Source: Alphaproteobacteria bacterium (GTDB lineage Bacteria; Pseudomonadota; Alphaproteobacteria; Micavibrionales; Micavibrionaceae). Taken from it: a stretch of 64,000 nt of DNA. Below the pieces are notes generated by a model that did no database searches, was not told the DNA's origin, and saw only the letters and a program-made list of their open reading frames with translations. The DNA lies in the NCBI GenBank assembly GCA_030147745.1, contig JASBUS010000070.1, positions 1 to 64,000 on the forward strand. Direction: 5' to 3'. This document shows, one piece after another, positions 1 through 8,611 of this stretch (position 1 is its first letter; each line of letters opens with the position of its first letter). Position numbers and translations under genes: made by a program.

Positions 1-1
1 T

Positions 2-295
2 GGTTGGGCACGTTATATTGAAATTACTTGCCACAATCAAATGCTCGATGCTGCAGGGGGCTTATCATCTAGTTTAAAAGATGTGTTCGGCTTTAGGTCT
101 AGAGCGGATATGCCACATAAAATATTAGAGCTGCCGATTAAGGCTTTAGATTGCGCTGAAGATATTATGCGTTTTCCTTTGCTTAAAAAATATAAGTCCT
201 ATCTTGAGGCTCATGCGAAGGACATGGCTAAACAGCCGCAAGCGGATGCTGCGCAATGTTTTGAAATGGTCATACAGGCGGAACCGAAAATATGA
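2..295 (+). CDS. C-terminal fragment of first P-loop-like paralogue (cut by window start)
   Basis: The reading frame is open from base 2 and ends at the TGA at 293-295, so about 97 C-terminal residues of a longer protein are visible. The fragment opens with GWARYIEI. This matches WGRYVEV near the end of the next protein and WLRYVEV near the end of the one after it, which identifies the fragment as the end of a third copy of the same family. The stop overlaps the next start by 4 bases (ATGA), so translation is probably coupled. The catalytic part lies outside the window. Function is unknown and can only be inferred from the two complete copies. Confidence 0.75.
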   Translation, partial: GWARYIEITCHNQMLDAAGGLSSSLKDVFGFRSRADMPHKILELPIKALDCAEDIMRFPLLKKYKSYLEAHAKDMAKQPQADAAQCFEMVIQAEPKI

Positions 296-1044
296 GTAAG
301 CTGCAAAACATCACAGGCTTTACGTTAAGCCGCAGAGATTTGGTTGAATTTGCACGTGCATTGGCGCGCGCGGTGCCTGAACAAATGTTGGATGATAAAA
401 AGCATCCTTTAATCATGGGCATTAAAGGTTCATTCAACTGCGGTAAAAAATGTATCGTCGATTCCTTCATTGAAGCGGCAATTGATATTGCCCCATGTCC
501 TTTAGAAGGTGCGGGCGGTTGGTCGCCTGAAAATAAAGATGCCTATCGAGATTATTTAGCGGCGCGCGCCGCGCGTGATTATAAGTTTTATGGCTTAAGT
601 GGGCGCGATGAACATATGGTTGGGCGGCATGCTAATGGCCATATGGTTAGTCTCGATTATCTGGATTTGAATTATCACCCGCGCTTTTTTTCTTTTGGTG
701 GGCAGTTAAATTTGCCTGATGATTTTGTGACATCTGATGATGCGGTGGATTATTGTCTAAGGCAGCGTGAATATGGCGGTGTGATGCTGCTGCAAAATAC
801 CGAAGATTTATATGACCTGCGCCCAGATGTTGAAATCTGGCTAGAAAATGAACATAAGAATTTTCAGGGAGATGCACGACGCTGCCCTGATTTGAAACAA
901 AAAATGCGCGATGATTTTGAAAATGCGGCATCTCCTTATGATTGGGGACGTTATGTTGAGGTGCAGGTGAATAATCCCGCTTATGCATCGCTTGCGGAGG
1001 CTGCGCAATTGGTACTAAAGCAGCCAAAGGTTGGTGGCGCATGA
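292..1044 (+). CDS. Divergent TsaE-like P-loop protein, copy 2
   Basis: This is a 250-residue soluble protein. An N-terminal helix region (DLVEFARALARAVP, about 16-29) is followed by a beta strand and a glycine loop GSFNCGKK (about 45-52). The loop has Walker A spacing but ends in K-K where K-S/T is expected. The layout resembles TsaE: a helix, a loop GDLGAGKT, then a late segment near 'iEW' and a final R-Y-V-E-V strand. Here the late segments are GGVMLLQNTEDL and WGRYVEVQ. The following paralogue shares the N-terminal block, the REYGGV block and the final strand. It overlaps both neighbours by 4 bases, so the three form one operon. The TsaE relationship is my inference from motif order. ATP binding is uncertain because of the altered loop. 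Confidence 0.6.
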   Translation: MSKLQNITGFTLSRRDLVEFARALARAVPEQMLDDKKHPLIMGIKGSFNCGKKCIVDSFIEAAIDIAPCPLEGAGGWSPENKDAYRDYLAARAARDYKFYGLSGRDEHMVGRHANGHMVSLDYLDLNYHPRFFSFGGQLNLPDDFVTSDDAVDYCLRQREYGGVMLLQNTEDLYDLRPDVEIWLENEHKNFQGDARRCPDLKQKMRDDFENAASPYDWGRYVEVQVNNPAYASLAEAAQLVLKQPKVGGA

Positions 1045-1880
1045 CGGCTTATGCGGTGTTTACCATTTCGAGAGACGATATTGTGGCGCTATCCCGCGCG
1101 ATTGCGCGCGTTATTCCGCAAAACTTTATGGATGACCCTGAGCGCCCCGTGCAGATTGGCGTATCAGGCAGTATCCGCAGTGGTAAGAAGATTGTTGCCG
1201 ATTTTGGTCGTGCACAAATTTTGGGCATTTCTGCTGATAAGCTCGGCTTTGCGAAGCGAAAGAAATTTTTGCCTGAAGCTGATTTAAAGGACATCTTTAA
1301 TACGCGCAGTTATATTGCCGCGGGGCAAAAGGAATATGATGAATTTGTCCTTGGTAAGTGTAAGGGCGATATTGTTGAAGTGAGCTTTATTAATATGTCT
1401 TGGCGCTGCGGTTATAGCTTTCCTTTTTATAAATCTGCTAAACGCGGGGCGTATAGTGATGTTGAGCGCGTTGCCGCTTTGCGCGAAGGGTTTAAGGCGT
1501 ATCGTGAATATGGCGGCGTGTCTTATGTGCATAATGCGCAGACATGCGGTTTTGATTTTGACCTTGCTGTGCGTATTGAGGATGAATGCGTTCAACGCAA
1601 AATACAGGATCAAAAACTCGGCATTGGCCTGATGCAAGATTGTTATATTGCGGATATTTTATCCCATTTCTCAACGGCTGAGCGCTGGGATGAAGACTGG
1701 CTGCGCTATGTTGAAGTTGAAATCCCTAATCAACGTTTGCTTAGGGATTCCAGCTTGGCTGATGTTTTGACGCATATGGGCTTTGTGCCGAAAGATCAGC
1801 TGTCAGAGGATTTGTTTTTACCTGCCTATAAAACCTATGAGGCAGATGCCTTGCCCGAAGTGCCGCTTTTTAAGCCTTAG
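1041..1880 (+). CDS. Divergent TsaE-like P-loop protein, copy 3
   Basis: This 279-residue protein is a paralogue of the preceding gene. The shared segments are F-T-I-S-R-D-D near the start, the loop GSIRSGKK (about 41-48), REYGGVSYVHNA in the middle, and WLRYVEVEIPNQ towards the end. As in copy 2, the residue after the loop lysine is another lysine rather than serine or threonine. It carries an extra tail of about 40 residues after the final strand. The start ATG overlaps the previous stop by 4 bases. Its 3' end overlaps the convergent carboxypeptidase gene by 11 bases. Substrate and partner are unknown. Confidence 0.6.
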   Translation: MTAYAVFTISRDDIVALSRAIARVIPQNFMDDPERPVQIGVSGSIRSGKKIVADFGRAQILGISADKLGFAKRKKFLPEADLKDIFNTRSYIAAGQKEYDEFVLGKCKGDIVEVSFINMSWRCGYSFPFYKSAKRGAYSDVERVAALREGFKAYREYGGVSYVHNAQTCGFDFDLAVRIEDECVQRKIQDQKLGIGLMQDCYIADILSHFSTAERWDEDWLRYVEVEIPNQRLLRDSSLADVLTHMGFVPKDQLSEDLFLPAYKTYEADALPEVPLFKP

Positions 1881-2847
1881 GCACGGGGCAGGTATCAGAA
1901 AAACTTGTATGCGGGTGGTTGGCTAATGGCTTTTGCCCTGTGATATCGACATCATCCATAATGTGATTAAAAGCAACATCAAATTGTTGTGCCATATGAT
2001 TGAAGGAATCTTGACGCCAATATGTGCCTAGCGATACGCCAACCAATTCAATTTCGCCCATGCGGGCAGTTGCTACGAGGTTGTTTCTCGAGGCATTTAG
2101 ATAGCCTGTCTTTTGTCCTTCGGCGTGGTTATAATATTCAGTGAAGAGGTTGCTGCCGTTATGGCGCTTGCCTTTATAGATATAGTCTGTTGCACCGAAA
2201 TAGTTTGTATATAAATTTGGATATGTTGTCAGGATGCGGCTCATCATTACGGCCATATCGCATGCGGTAGATGTGGAATAGGCGCGCGGTTTATAGCGCG
2301 CTGGGCTCTTGCCAAAACCGGATGCATCAGCAAAAATGGTTTTATGCATGCCCCATTTTTTTGCGGTGTCATTCATTAACTTAACAAAGCTTTTATGATC
2401 ACCCGAAACATGTTCGGCAATAGCATAGGCGACATCACCTGCGGATTTCGCAATCATTGCGCGGGCGGCTTGGTCATAGGTCAGCACATCTCCAGCTTTC
2501 GCGTGAAGAAGAGATGCGTCATAGCCCTTTAAATAATTTTCTGCCGCTTTGCTGATCGTCAGTGTGGCGTTGATGCTTTCGTTGTTTTTATGCATATGAT
2601 CAAACAATAAATAAACCGCCATAGCCTTGTTCAAAGATGCGGTGATCCAGATTTTCTCTGGCTGTTTTGTGCCATAGACAACATTAGTGTAAGGATCAAT
2701 AACGATATAGGCTTTGGGGGTGGATTCACCATGCGCCGGGCGCACAAATTCTGCCGTGGCAGCACTGTTAAAACATAATGTCATTGCACAGGCGGCCGCC
2801 ATCGTGCAGAACATTTTTTTAATGCTCTTCTTGGTATTTTTGTTCAT
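1870..2847 (-). CDS. D-alanyl-D-alanine carboxypeptidase, peptidase family S11
   Basis: This 325-residue penicillin-binding enzyme should trim the terminal D-alanine of peptidoglycan stem peptides in the periplasm. A signal peptide covers about residues 1-33. The active-site tetrad S-L-N-K is at 71-74 and K-T-G is at 247-249. The second motif, normally S-x-N, reads S-A-G at 136-138, so its asparagine is replaced by glycine. The length suits a short S11 enzyme without the C-terminal beta domain seen in PBP5. An AGGGA sequence abuts the annotated ATG with no spacer; an in-frame ATG at 2814 behind a GAAGAG is an alternative start. It runs convergently into the P-loop paralogue array. Confidence 0.88.
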   Translation of the reverse strand: MNKNTKKSIKKMFCTMAAACAMTLCFNSAATAEFVRPAHGESTPKAYIVIDPYTNVVYGTKQPEKIWITASLNKAMAVYLLFDHMHKNNESINATLTISKAAENYLKGYDASLLHAKAGDVLTYDQAARAMIAKSAGDVAYAIAEHVSGDHKSFVKLMNDTAKKWGMHKTIFADASGFGKSPARYKPRAYSTSTACDMAVMMSRILTTYPNLYTNYFGATDYIYKGKRHNGSNLFTEYYNHAEGQKTGYLNASRNNLVATARMGEIELVGVSLGTYWRQDSFNHMAQQFDVAFNHIMDDVDITGQKPLANHPHTSFSDTCPVPKA

Positions 2848-3086
2848 TCCCTGACACCAAATTTTTTTTATAATTTTTTATTAGGCGCATAACTTAGCGG
2901 CGTTTAGGGCGTATGTCAAAACATGATTTTTCTAGTCATGCAGGCCTTCGTATAATATCTTATATCTTTAGGGTAAGTCTTAAGTGACTTTTAACTCTTT
3001 TTATGTTATTATTAGTAATTACTTATATAGATTTTATTATTTTTATTTAACTTGTTAATTCGCATTCCAACAAAGTGAGTAAGTCT

Positions 3087-3623
3087 ATGGCTTTATACGG
3101 CAATCCCACCCTGACAGGGCGTGAAACCTTTTTTGACAGTTCCGATGTTATTGTGTCTAAAACGGATTTAAAAGGTAAGATTACTTATGCAAACCGTACC
3201 TTTCTGAAAATGGCGCAGATGGATGAAAAAGACATTCTTGGTCAGCCCCATAACATCATTCGTCATCCTGAAATGCCCCGCTGTGTTTATAAATTGCTGT
3301 GGGATCGTGTGCAGGCGGGTAAAGAGGTTTTTGCCTATGTGAATAATCGCGCGATTAATGGTGATCATTATTGGGTGTTCGCGAATGTGACGCCAAGCTT
3401 TAATGCGAAAGGTGAAATCATCAGTTACCATTCAAACCGCCGTGTCCCTGATCGTAAAGTGTTGGAACAATCGATTATCCCGCTTTACAAAGAATTGTTG
3501 GCGCTTGAAAAGTCTTTCGAAAGTCCGAAGGCTGGCTTGGATGCGTCTTATGCCAAGGTTCACCAGATCCTTGAAGATGCTGGGGTTAGCTTTAATGAAT
3601 TTATGTTCTCGTTACACGCGTAA
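3087..3623 (+). CDS. Aer-type PAS sensor protein (aerotaxis receptor sensory half)
   Basis: This protein of about 178 residues is a single PAS domain plus a helical tail. The stretch [20 protein letters not shown] followed by [11 protein letters not shown] is the hallmark of the FAD-binding Aer PAS fold. No membrane segment is visible, so it is probably cytoplasmic and reports redox or oxygen state. It lacks the HAMP and methyl-accepting domains that Aer carries on the same chain; those lie on the next gene, 29 bases downstream. I prefer the ATG at 3087 because it immediately precedes the conserved N-terminal [10 protein letters not shown] segment. An in-frame GTG at 3075 is possible, and neither start has a clear Shine-Dalgarno. 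Confidence 0.8.
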   Translation: MALYGNPTLTGRETFFDSSDVIVSKTDLKGKITYANRTFLKMAQMDEKDILGQPHNIIRHPEMPRCVYKLLWDRVQAGKEVFAYVNNRAINGDHYWVFANVTPSFNAKGEIISYHSNRRVPDRKVLEQSIIPLYKELLALEKSFESPKAGLDASYAKVHQILEDAGVSFNEFMFSLHA

Positions 3624-3652
3624 CGGCATTATTTTACGCGGAGGTTGTTGCT

Positions 3653-4801
3653 ATGTTTGGACAAAATACCCAAGAAATTAAACGTGCTTTAGATATTTTA
3701 CAGCGTGCTGTACAGGGCGATTTTGAAGCGCGGATATTAAATATTCGAGCCAAGGGCCCGCTCGGTGAATTACTGCATACCATTAATGATCTGATTGATC
3801 GTAATGATGCCTATATTCGTGAATCGCGCGCCTGTTTGGAACATGTCGCGGAAAACCAATATTACCGCAAAATTGTCGAAGTTGGGATGAATGGCAGCTT
3901 TTTGCATGCTTCGCGCGCCGTGAATAAGGCGCTTGATTCTATTCAGCTTAAAGTTCGTGAGTTCCGCTTGTTGACCGATAGCTTTGAGAAAAGTGTCGGC
4001 GTGGTTGTAGGTGATGTATCGAGCGCAGCAACGCAGCTTACGCATACTTCGGCGTCTTTGTTGCAGGCGGCGGATATGACGAGCGCGAAAGCCGTGTCTG
4101 TATCCAGTGTTGCGGAACAATCTAAGACTAATGCTGTGAGCGTTGCGGAAGCGGCAGATAAATTGTCATCGTCCATTCAGGATATCGGTCATCAGGTGCG
4201 TAATTCTGTTCAGGTCGCTGATGAGGCATCAAAAATTGTTGAAACGGTTGTTGAGCAGGTCGTGCAGCTTGAACAGGCAGGTAATCAAATTAGCCGCGCC
4301 GTTGAGTTGATTAATGATATTGCGGAGCAAACGAATCTTCTGGCGCTTAATGCGACAATTGAAGCCGCGCGTGCGGGCGAAGCAGGTAAAGGCTTTGCCG
4401 TTGTTGCGGGTGAAGTGAAAAGCCTTGCGCGTCAGACATCGGATGCGACGGATGAAATTGGCGGTTATGTTGGTGATATTCAGGCGGCGATGCAGGCGGC
4501 TGTTGAAGGGATTCGCGCCATTCAGGCGAAAATTGGCGATATTAATGATGTGAATTTGAAAGTCTCGCATGTGGTGGAAGACCAATCCAATTCGACGCGT
4601 GAAATTGTCCATATCATTTCAGAAACAGCAAATGGTGCGCGTGAAGTCTCGAAGAATATTTCGGAAGTATCCGATGTGGCGGAGAATACGAAACTGTCCG
4701 CTGAGGAAGTCTCGCAGGCCGCGGGGACGTTATCCGTTCGTGCAACGAATTTATATGATGAAGTCAGTGGATTTATTGAAAAAGCACGAAATGTCGCGTA
4801 G
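3653..4801 (+). CDS. Soluble methyl-accepting chemotaxis protein
   Basis: This 382-residue cytoplasmic transducer has no transmembrane segment. Residues 1-100 form a helical, HAMP-like or sensor-relay region. Residues from about 110 onward form the long coiled-coil signalling domain with the conserved tip [20 protein letters not shown] and then [13 protein letters not shown], which contacts CheA and CheW. The start is preceded by GGAGG at a good distance. It sits 29 bases behind the Aer-like PAS gene and is followed by a strong terminator, so the two form a discrete operon. I infer that the PAS protein supplies the sensory input for this transducer. Confidence 0.92.
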   Translation: MFGQNTQEIKRALDILQRAVQGDFEARILNIRAKGPLGELLHTINDLIDRNDAYIRESRACLEHVAENQYYRKIVEVGMNGSFLHASRAVNKALDSIQLKVREFRLLTDSFEKSVGVVVGDVSSAATQLTHTSASLLQAADMTSAKAVSVSSVAEQSKTNAVSVAEAADKLSSSIQDIGHQVRNSVQVADEASKIVETVVEQVVQLEQAGNQISRAVELINDIAEQTNLLALNATIEAARAGEAGKGFAVVAGEVKSLARQTSDATDEIGGYVGDIQAAMQAAVEGIRAIQAKIGDINDVNLKVSHVVEDQSNSTREIVHIISETANGAREVSKNISEVSDVAENTKLSAEEVSQAAGTLSVRATNLYDEVSGFIEKARNVA

Positions 4802-4827
4802 CTGTACGTTCAATTAGAGATGTTTTG

Positions 4828-4861
4828 CAAGAGGGTAAGTCATTACCCTCTTGTTTTATTT
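4828..4861 (+). terminator. Rho-independent terminator of the PAS-MCP operon
   Basis: An 11-bp perfect stem (CAAGAGGGTAA paired with TTACCCTCTTG) with a GTCA loop is followed by TTTTATTT. It lies 27 bases after the transducer stop. Confidence 0.9.
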
Positions 4862-4921
4862 GTGCGGTACGCGTATGTTCAGGGCGAAATTTATATCTGA
4901 TTGATTACAGGAGAAGTAGAC

Positions 4922-5662
4922 ATGTTTGATTTGTCAGGAAAAACAGCCCTTGTGACTGGGGCAACTGGTGGTATCGGTGAAGCGATTGCCCGTAATTTGC
5001 ACAAGCAAGGTGCGGAAGTTGCCTTGTCAGGCCGCAATACAGATAAGTTAAATGCGCTTGCCAAAGAGCTTGGTGAACGCGCACATGTTGTTCCTGCTGA
5101 TTTGGGCGCAGAAAATGGCCCCGCTGAATTGGCGAAAGCTGCAGGCGAAGCGCTTGGCGGTAAAATTGACATCTTGGTCAATAACGCAGGCTTAACACGT
5201 GATGGTTTGTCTATGCGTATGAAGGAAGATGACTGGAATGAAGTTATCAACGTGAACATGACAGCGACATTTAAATTGGCGCAGGCATTACAGCGCGGCA
5301 TGATGAAAAACCGTTTTGGTCGTATCATCAACATCACATCTGTTGTGGGCGTTACAGGTAACCCTGGTCAAACAAATTACTGTGCATCTAAAGCCGGTAT
5401 GATTGGTTGGTCTAAAGCGATGGCGGCGGAAGTTGCTTCACGCGGTATTACTGTAAACTGTGTTGCGCCGGGCTTTATTGCCACAGCGATGACCGAAGTT
5501 TTGACAGATGATCAAAAAGACGGCATTAACCGCAATATTCCAATGCAGCGCATGGGCGGCGCAGAAGATATTGCCGCGGCATGTAGTTATCTGGCGAGTG
5601 ATGAAGCCGGCTATGTGACCGGTCAGACCATTCACGTCAATGGCGGCATGGCGATGATTTAA
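4922..5662 (+). CDS. fabG: 3-oxoacyl-[acyl-carrier-protein] reductase
   Basis: This 246-residue short-chain dehydrogenase carries out the NADPH-dependent reduction of 3-oxoacyl-ACP in fatty acid elongation. The nucleotide loop T-G-A-T-G-G-I-G is at 12-19, NNAG at 87-90, and the catalytic residues are S140, Y153 and K157 (Y-x-x-x-K). The C-terminal G-Y-V-T-G-Q-T-I-H-V-N-G-G-M is typical of FabG. Length matches the family. The start is the ATG at 4922 behind CAGGAGAA; an in-frame TTG at 4901 lies upstream of that ribosome site. No fabD or acpP lies beside it, so it stands alone between two terminators. Confidence 0.9.
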   Translation: MFDLSGKTALVTGATGGIGEAIARNLHKQGAEVALSGRNTDKLNALAKELGERAHVVPADLGAENGPAELAKAAGEALGGKIDILVNNAGLTRDGLSMRMKEDDWNEVINVNMTATFKLAQALQRGMMKNRFGRIINITSVVGVTGNPGQTNYCASKAGMIGWSKAMAAEVASRGITVNCVAPGFIATAMTEVLTDDQKDGINRNIPMQRMGGAEDIAAACSYLASDEAGYVTGQTIHVNGGMAMI

Positions 5663-5670
5663 TTTAAAGA

Positions 5671-5693
5671 GGGCGCTTAACGGCGCCCTTTTG
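5671..5693 (+). terminator. Rho-independent terminator after fabG
   Basis: The stem GGGCGC / GCGCCC with a six-base loop is followed by TTTT. It lies 8 bases after the fabG stop and just before the ribosome site of the cytidine deaminase. Confidence 0.75.
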
Positions 5694-5713
5694 CTTTAAC
5701 GGAGATTTTTAAA

Positions 5714-6112
5714 ATGTCTGACTTATATCAAGCGGCGCTTGCGGCGCAGAAGAATGCTTATTGCCCATATTCAAAACATCCTGTGGGCGCGGCGTTAAGA
5801 ACTGTTTCAGGTAAAGTCTTTGCTGGCTGTAATGTTGAAACGGCGCATTATATTGCCATTCATGCGGAAGCATCTGCCATTGCTGCAATGATTACAGCAG
5901 GCGAGCGAGAGGTCGCGGAAATCGCGATTGTCGGCCCTTATGATGGCCTATGTAGCCCATGTGGGGATTGCCGTCAGCGCATTCGTGAGTTTTGCGATAA
6001 AATGACGGTTAAGGTTAGTGTTTATGCGCAGGATGGCAAATTGCTAAAAACATATACAATTGATGAATTATTGCCAGATAGCTTTGGTCCAGAGAATTTA
6101 GCGGGACTTTAA
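5714..6112 (+). CDS. cdd: Cytidine deaminase
   Basis: This 132-residue enzyme deaminates cytidine or deoxycytidine to uridine in pyrimidine salvage. Zinc ligands and the catalytic glutamate are visible as H50-A51-E52 and P-C83-G-D-C86. Short tetrameric deaminases usually have Cys-Ala-Glu at the first site, while here it is His-Ala-Glu as in the larger E. coli type. The start follows a GGAG about 11 bases upstream. The gene ends in a 4-base convergent overlap with the glycosyltransferase. A relaxed nucleoside deaminase specificity cannot be excluded. Confidence 0.88.
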   Translation: MSDLYQAALAAQKNAYCPYSKHPVGAALRTVSGKVFAGCNVETAHYIAIHAEASAIAAMITAGEREVAEIAIVGPYDGLCSPCGDCRQRIREFCDKMTVKVSVYAQDGKLLKTYTIDELLPDSFGPENLAGL

Positions 6113-7179
6113 GCTTTTTCTGTGGGCGCGTTAAGGTTCTGATGCGCGAGAATGTCGTTATAAAATTCTTCATAGGCCTGCATGGTCTTGGCGCAGGAAA
6201 ACTCCTCGACATAGCGTTTATAGCCATTTTCAACCAAGTCTTGCCCAAGTGCTCTATTGTCACGAAGCAACTTTAGATTTTCGCGCAATGTTTCAACATT
6301 ATCGACCGTGAAGGCGAGGCAATCATCTTTGTCGCGGACGAATTGTTTTGGGCCATCAGCAAGGCTGACAATGAGTGGGGTCTTATTCGCCCATGCCTGA
6401 ACAAAGACTGTGCCAAAAGGCTCGTAACGTGATGGGAAACAGCATATATCTGCGGCATGGAGCAGCGCGGCGCGGTCTTCACGCCAGCCCAGAAAATGCA
6501 CACGATCAGCCATGCCAAGATCTTTGGCGTAGTTTTCTAGCTTCTCACGATCTGGGCCATCGCCTGCAAGCCAAAGATGAATGCGCTCTAAGTCTTTTGC
6601 TGCGTCCATCAGGGTGTCGAGTGCCTTAGACTTATGTAGGCGGCTTAAGGTTAAAACGGCGCAGGCATCATCAGGAGTGTTGAGTGTTTTTCGGTCAATT
6701 TTCTCGAAATGATCTTCGGTTTCTGCGAAATTATTGATATGGCGGATGGCGTCTGGATTGACCCCTTCATCGATTAAATAGCGGCCAATATCTGGCGTGA
6801 TCGTCATAAAATAATCCGTGTTTTGGAAATATTTTAATTTGTAATATCCACCTAGGCGGCTGACGACGACATAATTTTTATTTTTGGGCGCAGCGGGCAT
6901 TTTATCCGCGGCGCGTGACATCCATGTTTGGACGATTTGTGGCTTAACCTTTTTAATGATGCGGCTAATGCGCCAAGGCGTGTATTTGTCGATTTTGCTG
7001 CCAAAGGGCAAAGTATGGGTTTTAATGCCAGCTTTTTTAAGGCGCGGAACACGAATTTTATTTGGACGTGTGATCACTTCAACATCGAAGCCATGTTTTT
7101 TCAAGGCGATGCAAGTGTCCACGAAGGCGGTTTCCGCGCCGCCAGTTTGGGCTCCTGCACATACTTGGATGATCTTCAT
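6109..7179 (-). CDS. Glycosyltransferase family 4 (GT-B fold)
   Basis: This 356-residue predicted retaining glycosyltransferase probably acts on lipid-linked or envelope glycans at the cytoplasmic face. The N-terminal domain starts K-I-I-Q-V-C-A-G with the acceptor loop GGAET. The C-terminal domain has LSRLHKSKALDTLMDA, then WLAGDGPDREKLE and the donor-site segment S-R-Y-E-P-F-G-T-V-F-V-Q-A-W. The usual second glutamate of the E-x7-E motif is glutamine here. Only 5 bases separate it from the downstream end of the secreted protein gene, so they probably share a transcript. Donor and acceptor cannot be named from sequence. Confidence 0.85.
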   Translation of the reverse strand: MKIIQVCAGAQTGGAETAFVDTCIALKKHGFDVEVITRPNKIRVPRLKKAGIKTHTLPFGSKIDKYTPWRISRIIKKVKPQIVQTWMSRAADKMPAAPKNKNYVVVSRLGGYYKLKYFQNTDYFMTITPDIGRYLIDEGVNPDAIRHINNFAETEDHFEKIDRKTLNTPDDACAVLTLSRLHKSKALDTLMDAAKDLERIHLWLAGDGPDREKLENYAKDLGMADRVHFLGWREDRAALLHAADICCFPSRYEPFGTVFVQAWANKTPLIVSLADGPKQFVRDKDDCLAFTVDNVETLRENLKLLRDNRALGQDLVENGYKRYVEEFSCAKTMQAYEEFYNDILAHQNLNAPTEKA

Positions 7180-7184
7180 GGCGT

Positions 7185-7757
7185 TTAGTCTTTTAGGCCA
7201 ATATTTTCACGCAAAAGGCGAATTAAGTTCGGCTGCGTTTTATCCATGTCTTTTAACAGGGCGGTACAGCTTTTTTCATCCGATGCAGTTTTAAGGTCGA
7301 TCAATCTTTCACCATATTGCGCGGCGGCATCAAAGCTTTTTAGATGTGCTTTCACTTCAGATGGCTTGGCATAGTCTTGGAGCAAGATTAACTTTTCAAG
7401 GCGATCTTCGCCAGATTTGATAACGGGATGAACGGCAAGTTTCCATTCATTGAAGCGTTTGTCGATATTTTGGCCAAGCTCACCATGCTTTTCTTTGCAT
7501 TCTTTAACGGCTTTACCAACGATATCTTCGACGGATTGAACGGAGCGGATGATGCCATGTGTTTCACGGATTACCAGAAATTTCTTGATCTGCTCTTCGC
7601 TTAAATTACGGAGCAAATCTTCGGTCTCTGCTTGGTAGCGCGCAATTGGCGTATCTTTTTTGGTATCAGCGGCTTTGGTCTCTTCAGCAAAGGCTGCGCT
7701 GCTGAATACTGTGCCTAAAACGGTGAGGGCGGCCAATAATGTAAATGCTTTTGTCAT
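7185..7757 (-). CDS. Secreted helical protein of unknown function
   Basis: This 190-residue protein has a clear signal peptide (M-T-K-A-F-T-L-L-A-A-L, ending S-S-A-A-F-A). The mature part is charged and mostly helical with two cysteines (K-E-C-K-E and K-S-C-T-A). I recognise no domain. The ATG at 7757 follows AGGAT and begins the signal peptide. Longer frames reaching 7952 would overlap the RNase D gene and lack an export signal, so they are rejected. It lies between rnd and the glycosyltransferase on the same strand. Confidence 0.7.
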   Translation of the reverse strand: MTKAFTLLAALTVLGTVFSSAAFAEETKAADTKKDTPIARYQAETEDLLRNLSEEQIKKFLVIRETHGIIRSVQSVEDIVGKAVKECKEKHGELGQNIDKRFNEWKLAVHPVIKSGEDRLEKLILLQDYAKPSEVKAHLKSFDAAAQYGERLIDLKTASDEKSCTALLKDMDKTQPNLIRLLRENIGLKD

Positions 7758-7797
7758 TTTATAATCCTGATCTGTTCCGCTTGTGTGTAGGGGGGTA

Positions 7798-8412
7798 TCA
7801 ATGTGAAAAGATGTCAATATCATTCCAGCCAATAATGTCAAGTTCAGCGCGAGTATTGAGGAAATCAAAACATTGCTGTGCGACTTCCATACGGCCTTCA
7901 CGGATAAGCAGAATATCAAGCTTTTCTTTGAGGCGGTGCAGGAAGAATACATCGCTTGCCGCGTATGATAGCTGATCTTTGCTAAGTTCTTCTGCGCCCC
8001 AATCAGATGATTGTTGCTGTTTGTTCAAGTCAACATTGATCAACTCGCGGCAAAGTTCTTTTAAACCATGGCGGTCAGTGTAGGTGCGAACAAGTTTAGA
8101 TGCAATTTTCGTGCAGTAAACGGGTGCAATATCAACACCAAGGAAGATTTTAAGAGCGGCAACGTCAAAGCGTGCGAAGTGGAATATTTTAACAATATTC
8201 GGGTCAGACATCAGTTTCTTCAAATTTGGCGCTTCTGTTTGGCCTTTGGCAATCTGTACCAAATGGGCTGTGCCATCGCCAGATGAAATTTGAACAACGC
8301 ATAAACGATCACGACCATGGACTTGAAGGCCCATTGTTTCAGTGTCGACGGCGATTGAACCCGTGAATACCAAGTCATCAGGTAAATCGTTTTGATGCAG
8401 GGTAATGCTCAT
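7798..8412 (-). CDS. Ribonuclease D family 3'-5' exonuclease, catalytic domain only
   Basis: This 204-residue DEDDy exonuclease is probably involved in RNA 3'-end trimming. The catalytic residues are D23 and E25 (V-D-T-E-T-M-G-L), D83 (F-H-F-A-R-F-D) and Y150 with D154 (S-Y-A-A-S-D). Full-length RNase D has about 370 residues with HRDC domains; this protein stops after the exonuclease fold. Single-domain forms are common in alphaproteobacteria. The start has AGGAAG upstream. A 40-base gap separates it from the secreted protein gene. Confidence 0.88.
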   Translation of the reverse strand: MSITLHQNDLPDDLVFTGSIAVDTETMGLQVHGRDRLCVVQISSGDGTAHLVQIAKGQTEAPNLKKLMSDPNIVKIFHFARFDVAALKIFLGVDIAPVYCTKIASKLVRTYTDRHGLKELCRELINVDLNKQQQSSDWGAEELSKDQLSYAASDVFFLHRLKEKLDILLIREGRMEVAQQCFDFLNTRAELDIIGWNDIDIFSH

Positions 8413-8611
8413 ATTATATGCTTCCTTAATTTGTTCTATTTTAAGTCAATGAATAGTGCATGCGCAGTGGATTTGATGCAAGTAAATATTTTTAAAGCCA
8501 AATTGTTATTTGTGGGTTTGATTAAAGCGGCGGGACGTGATAAATTTGTTAATTATTTCTGTGTAGTATTATTCGTGTTACGCATTTTTTCCAAATTTCT
8601 TGGGGGCTTCT

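Noticed and set aside
7758-7952. N-terminal extension of the secreted 190-residue protein to 255 residues
   Set aside because: It overlaps the rnd coding region by over 150 bases and would bury the clear signal peptide that starts at 7757 behind its own ribosome site.
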